A DNA stretch of 64,000 bases from DSWT01 sp035373625 (GTDB taxonomy: Bacteria; Chloroflexota; Anaerolineae; B4-G1; SLSP01). The notes beneath the pieces were generated by a model. It was not told the origin of the DNA, searched no databases, and worked only from the letters and a program-made list of their open reading frames with translations. Position numbers and translations under genes: made by a program. The stretch spans positions 1 through 64,000 of the forward strand of contig DAOSNS010000019.1 in assembly GCA_035373625.1 (NCBI GenBank). Reading direction: 5' to 3'. The first letter of the stretch is position 1; each line of letters starts with the position of its first letter. Positions 61,279-64,000 of the stretch are shown here, one piece after another.

Positions 61279-61671
61279 TTAATGAGCGGATTCTTCTTCA
61301 ATGACCTTTTTGTAGCCGTTGATGTCGAGAAGCTCTTTCCATTCTGCCATGTTGGTGGGGCTGATGCGGATCATCCATCCTCTGCCGAAGGCATCTTCGT
61401 TAATCAGTTCTGGTCGGTCCTCGAGTTCCTCGTTCACGGCGACTATCTTGCCGCTCATCGGCATGTATACGTCGGCGGCCGCCTTGACCGACTCAACAAC
61501 GCCGAACTGCTCGCCTCTGGCAAACGTTTCACCGACTTCGGGCAACTCGACATAGACGATGTCAGAAAGAGTGCTTTGGGCATAATCCGTGATTCCGACG
61601 ACGATTTCATCATCATCTTGCCAGGCCCATTCGTGGGTTTCCTGGTAGCGTATGCCTGTATTACGATTCAT
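61279..61671 (-). CDS. gcvH: Glycine cleavage system H protein
   Basis: 130 residues. Lys63 in VVESVKAAADVY is the lipoylation site; it shuttles the aminomethyl group between P, T and L proteins. First gene of the gcvH-gcvPA-gcvPB unit; gcvT and the lipoamide dehydrogenase are not in the window. Confidence 0.97.
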   Translation of the reverse strand: MNRNTGIRYQETHEWAWQDDDEIVVGITDYAQSTLSDIVYVELPEVGETFARGEQFGVVESVKAAADVYMPMSGKIVAVNEELEDRPELINEDAFGRGWMIRISPTNMAEWKELLDINGYKKVIEEESAH

Positions 61672-61726
61672 AATTTATCCTCCTCATCATAAAAAGATAG
61701 TAGTTTGTGTAAGCCTTGATTGATTT

Positions 61727-62800
61727 CTATGCTGTCACGATAGAGAGCAATTGGGACAACGGTGATGGTTCACGCATGTCCTGAAAACTTTGGGTGTAGG
61801 GGATGAAAACGTCCGGCGCATGCGGCAAACCCAGGGAAATGTCCACCGGTTTGGCGTTGGTGGCGTCGTTGAAGATGAGCAGTCTTTGCTTGCCGGGCAG
61901 GGTGTTCAACGCGATGCCTGCCAGAGCGCGCGACGTCGTCTCCGCCGAGGTCACAACCGCCAACCAGTCACACTGCGACTGAATATGCCACATTAACGGG
62001 AGTGTACCCCGTCCCAAATCCATAATAACAAAATATCCTGCCTCGCGCAAGATGCCAATTGTCCTTTGTACAGTCTCCATTCGGATACTGTTGAGATCCA
62101 TAACCACCGAAGGGGTGGGGATGAAGGAGAACCCGTGGGCATCTTGCAGGCTGAAACTCTGGATCTGCGGCAGCGTGATGTCGGCGGCATTGCGCGATAA
62201 CAGCTCCAGGCTATGGCGCGCGCCCTCAATCCCGCTCCACAGGCCGATGCTGCCGACCGGGAAGGCCAGATCGAGCAGTATCGTTGGTTGCTCGCGCCAC
62301 TGGGCGGCGTGACGGGCCAGGTTGAGCGCTAACGTGCTTACGCCGACGCCGCCGCGCAGCGACAACACCCCAAAAACGCTCCCTTTTTTCGCTTTAGGAG
62401 TCTGGGCTTCGAGCTTCAGACGTTGGACGCGGTTCAGTGCCGCCTGGATGCGCGCTCCTAGCTCCTGGTGTTCGATTTGCCCTTTGGTGATGAAATCGTC
62501 CCCGCCGATGGTGTAGCCTTTGATCCGATCATCCACCGCATCGAGGGCGCTAAAGAAGATGATCGGAACGGTGCTGAAGTGCGGATCGGAGCGCAACTGG
62601 CGGCAGACTTCATAGCCGTCAATATCGGGCATCATAATGTCCAGCAAGATCAAATCGGGCTTCAATTGTTGCGCGATGCGCAGACCTTCTTTGCCGGTCG
62701 TGGCTTCTGCAACTTCGTGGCCCCAACTGCGCAACATGATGTTATACATCATCCGCGCATCATCGTCGTCTTCGATGACCAGGATGCGATATTTTGGCAT
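61727..62800 (-). CDS. Receiver-domain protein with CpaE/MinD-like ATPase domain
   Basis: 357 residues. Receiver domain 1-120 with Asp54 (LILLDIMMPDIDG), then about 140-350 a ParA/MinD-like domain as in the pilus-localisation protein CpaE. The nucleotide loop reads RGGVGVST (149-156): both lysines of the deviant Walker A (KGGxGK) are replaced (Arg149, Val154), so ATP hydrolysis is doubtful. ATG 62800 has GGGGGGAG upstream; the frame continues through the CAAATGG repeat but that is an artefact. The kinase gene upstream is a likely partner, and the Flp pilin at 44161 a likely client system. Confidence 0.82.
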   Translation of the reverse strand: MPKYRILVIEDDDDARMMYNIMLRSWGHEVAEATTGKEGLRIAQQLKPDLILLDIMMPDIDGYEVCRQLRSDPHFSTVPIIFFSALDAVDDRIKGYTIGGDDFITKGQIEHQELGARIQAALNRVQRLKLEAQTPKAKKGSVFGVLSLRGGVGVSTLALNLARHAAQWREQPTILLDLAFPVGSIGLWSGIEGARHSLELLSRNAADITLPQIQSFSLQDAHGFSFIPTPSVVMDLNSIRMETVQRTIGILREAGYFVIMDLGRGTLPLMWHIQSQCDWLAVVTSAETTSRALAGIALNTLPGKQRLLIFNDATNAKPVDISLGLPHAPDVFIPYTQSFQDMREPSPLSQLLSIVTA

Positions 62801-62819
62801 GGCTCCCCCCTGAAAATGA

Positions 62820-62882
62820 CAAATGACAAATGGCAAATGGCAAATGGCAAATGGCAAATGACAAATGGCAAATGGCAAATGG
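62820..62882. repeat. CAAATGG heptamer repeat
   Basis: Nine copies of a 7-bp unit CAAATGG/CAAATGA between the histidine kinase stop and the receiver gene. It forms a spacer inside what is probably one operon. Confidence 0.9.
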
Positions 62883-62889
62883 TAATCTG

Positions 62890-64000
62890 TTATGCGGCGA
62901 CCGGGATGGGAATGGCGAAACTGAAGGTGCTCCCTTTCTGGTATTCGCTCTCTACCATCACCTGCCCGCCGTGCATCTCGACGATGCTGCGGGTGATCAC
63001 CAGCCCTAACCCCGTTCCTTGTACGCTTCGCACGGCAGCGTTGTTGGCGCGGAAGTACTTCGTGAACAGGCGATTCAGTTCTTCCGGTCTCATGCCGATG
63101 CCGTTGTCTTTCACGCTCCAGCGCACGTAGTCTTTCCCGTTGCCGCTCCAAACGTCGGCGCTGACCACGATGGTCCCGCCCACAGGCGTGTATTTGTTGG
63201 CGTTGCTGATCAGGTTGGTGAGCACCTGAATCAGTCGTCCGCGGTCGCCGTTGACCGTGGGCAGGTTTGGCGGCAGGAGGACTTGCAGCGTCTGGTTCTT
63301 GGCAACAAATTCCTGTTCAAACGCTTGAACCGCCTCGCTGATGATTTCCTCCGGCACGACGTTCTCCATTTCCAGCCGCAGGCGTCCCGCCTCGATGCGC
63401 GACACGTCCAGTAAATCCTGGACCAGACGATCCATCCGCCCGATGTTGTTGCGCACAATCTGTAAAAACTGCTGTTGTTGTTCGTTGAGCGGCCCGCCGA
63501 TGCCCCGCATCAACATATCAATGTAGCCCTTCATCGAGGTCATTGGCTGCTTCAGTTCGTGGGACACGAAGGAGATAAAGTCGGTCTTGGCGTCGTTCGC
63601 CTGTTGGACGATCTGGAACAGCCGTGCGTTTTCGATGGCGATGGCGGCGTGGTCGGCCAACCGCACGATCAAGGCCACGTCGCTGCTCTCGAAACACTCA
63701 CGCTGTTCGGATTCCAACGCGATGACCCCGATCACGCGGTCCTCGCGTTTAATGGGCACGGTCAACTGCGCCTGCATCCCCGGTACCACCTGCTTGTAAT
63801 GAGGGTTCTGTTCTACATCTGTGACCAGCAACGTTTCACCGGTGCGCACGGTCACGCCGATCAGCCCCTCTTCCAGTGGCCACAGGTTATCCTCGGTATG
63901 TAGCTCGAACATTTCCGGTGGGTAGCCACGGTGCGCCAGGAAACGCAACCCTTGTGTGCCGTCTTCTCTTTCTTGCAGCGCGGCGATGAGGCCGATGGTG
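62890..64000 (-). CDS. GAF-domain sensor histidine kinase (5' end outside window)
   Basis: Partial: at least 370 residues are in the window and the frame stays open to the edge. It has a GAF domain (up to about HYKQVVPGMQAQLTVPIKRE and ALIVRLADHAAIAIENARL), HisKA with the His of FVSHELKQPMTSMKG, and an ATPase domain (NLISNANKYTPVGG, DNGIGM, GTGLGLVI). No membrane helix is visible in the part seen. The N-terminus and any further sensor domain are missing from the window. Confidence 0.93.
   Translation of the reverse strand, partial: TIGLIAALQEREDGTQGLRFLAHRGYPPEMFELHTEDNLWPLEEGLIGVTVRTGETLLVTDVEQNPHYKQVVPGMQAQLTVPIKREDRVIGVIALESEQRECFESSDVALIVRLADHAAIAIENARLFQIVQQANDAKTDFISFVSHELKQPMTSMKGYIDMLMRGIGGPLNEQQQQFLQIVRNNIGRMDRLVQDLLDVSRIEAGRLRLEMENVVPEEIISEAVQAFEQEFVAKNQTLQVLLPPNLPTVNGDRGRLIQVLTNLISNANKYTPVGGTIVVSADVWSGNGKDYVRWSVKDNGIGMRPEELNRLFTKYFRANNAAVRSVQGTGLGLVITRSIVEMHGGQVMVESEYQKGSTFSFAIPIPVAA

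Overview
The window looks like a draft or metagenome-assembled chromosome segment of a bacterium in the Chloroflexota (Anaerolineae-like); this is inferred from gene content, not from a marker gene. Supporting points are a two-subunit glycine dehydrogenase (gcvPA/gcvPB), many lipoproteins with an Lgt, Tat- and Sec-type sugar-binding lipoproteins, large membrane sensor kinases, DUF4349, DUF2085 and DUF192 proteins, an Flp-type pilin and GC-rich coding DNA. One run of exactly 100 N (4663-4762) is a scaffold gap lying inside a tandem repeat.

Layout. 1-1190: a 62-bp tandem array, a transposase remnant and tRNA-Pro(CGG). 1286-4448: undecaprenyl-diphosphatase, a PstS-like lipoprotein and a class A beta-lactamase-like protein that seems to lack the catalytic serine. 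5034-12190: xseB, a sensor kinase, DUF192, a LysM/M23 endopeptidase, birA, a metallophosphoesterase and a DUF4349 lipoprotein, all on the plus strand. 12259-15133: guaB, and divergently an amidohydrolase with a perfect palindrome at its promoter. 15155-21103: a minus-strand pyrimidine cluster, transcribed pyrC, pyrB, pyrF-pyrE fusion, pyrD, pyrK, crowded with small repeats. 21490-30751: a Uma2 nuclease-like protein, two carbohydrate ABC importers without ATPases and a LacI regulator. 31023-34373: two convergent signalling proteins. 34438-43940: purB, an ACT protein, tRNA-Leu(GAG), a LON-domain protein, an MFS carrier, the only sugar-importer-type ATPase (with a DeoR regulator), a penicillin-binding transpeptidase and maf. 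44161-55088: an orphan Flp pilin, then a membrane-glycan locus (two paralogous GT-C-like membrane proteins, a PIG-V-like mannosyltransferase, two GT2 enzymes, a GT87 enzyme, a sugar epimerase, a radical SAM enzyme, a methyltransferase). 55352-61671: a zinc-ribbon coiled-coil protein, lgt, DUF2085, gcvPB-gcvPA-gcvH. 61727-64000: a receiver/CpaE-like protein and a GAF histidine kinase running off the window.

Genes acting together. pyrC/B/FE/D/K give every step from carbamoyl aspartate formation to UMP (only carbamoyl-phosphate synthetase is absent). uppP, the transpeptidase and the M23 enzyme act on the cell wall. The two importers (22298-25858 and 27320-30751) probably share the ATPase at 39050-40150. 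The Flp pilin and the CpaE-like protein point to a tad-type pilus system whose other genes lie elsewhere.

The most unusual content is small mobile or repetitive DNA. (1) A palindromic element of about 70 bp lies inside two pyrimidine genes, forming the linker of the PyrF-PyrE fusion and an insertion in PyrK, with an intergenic relative at 29204-29254. (2) A family of elements with terminal inverted repeats occurs at 4519-4920, 21171-21440 and 57902-58239; two copies have each amplified a different internal module, and the middle copy carries a nested second element. (3) A promoter, a long hairpin and a terminator-like hairpin at 55214-55345 look like a small RNA gene.
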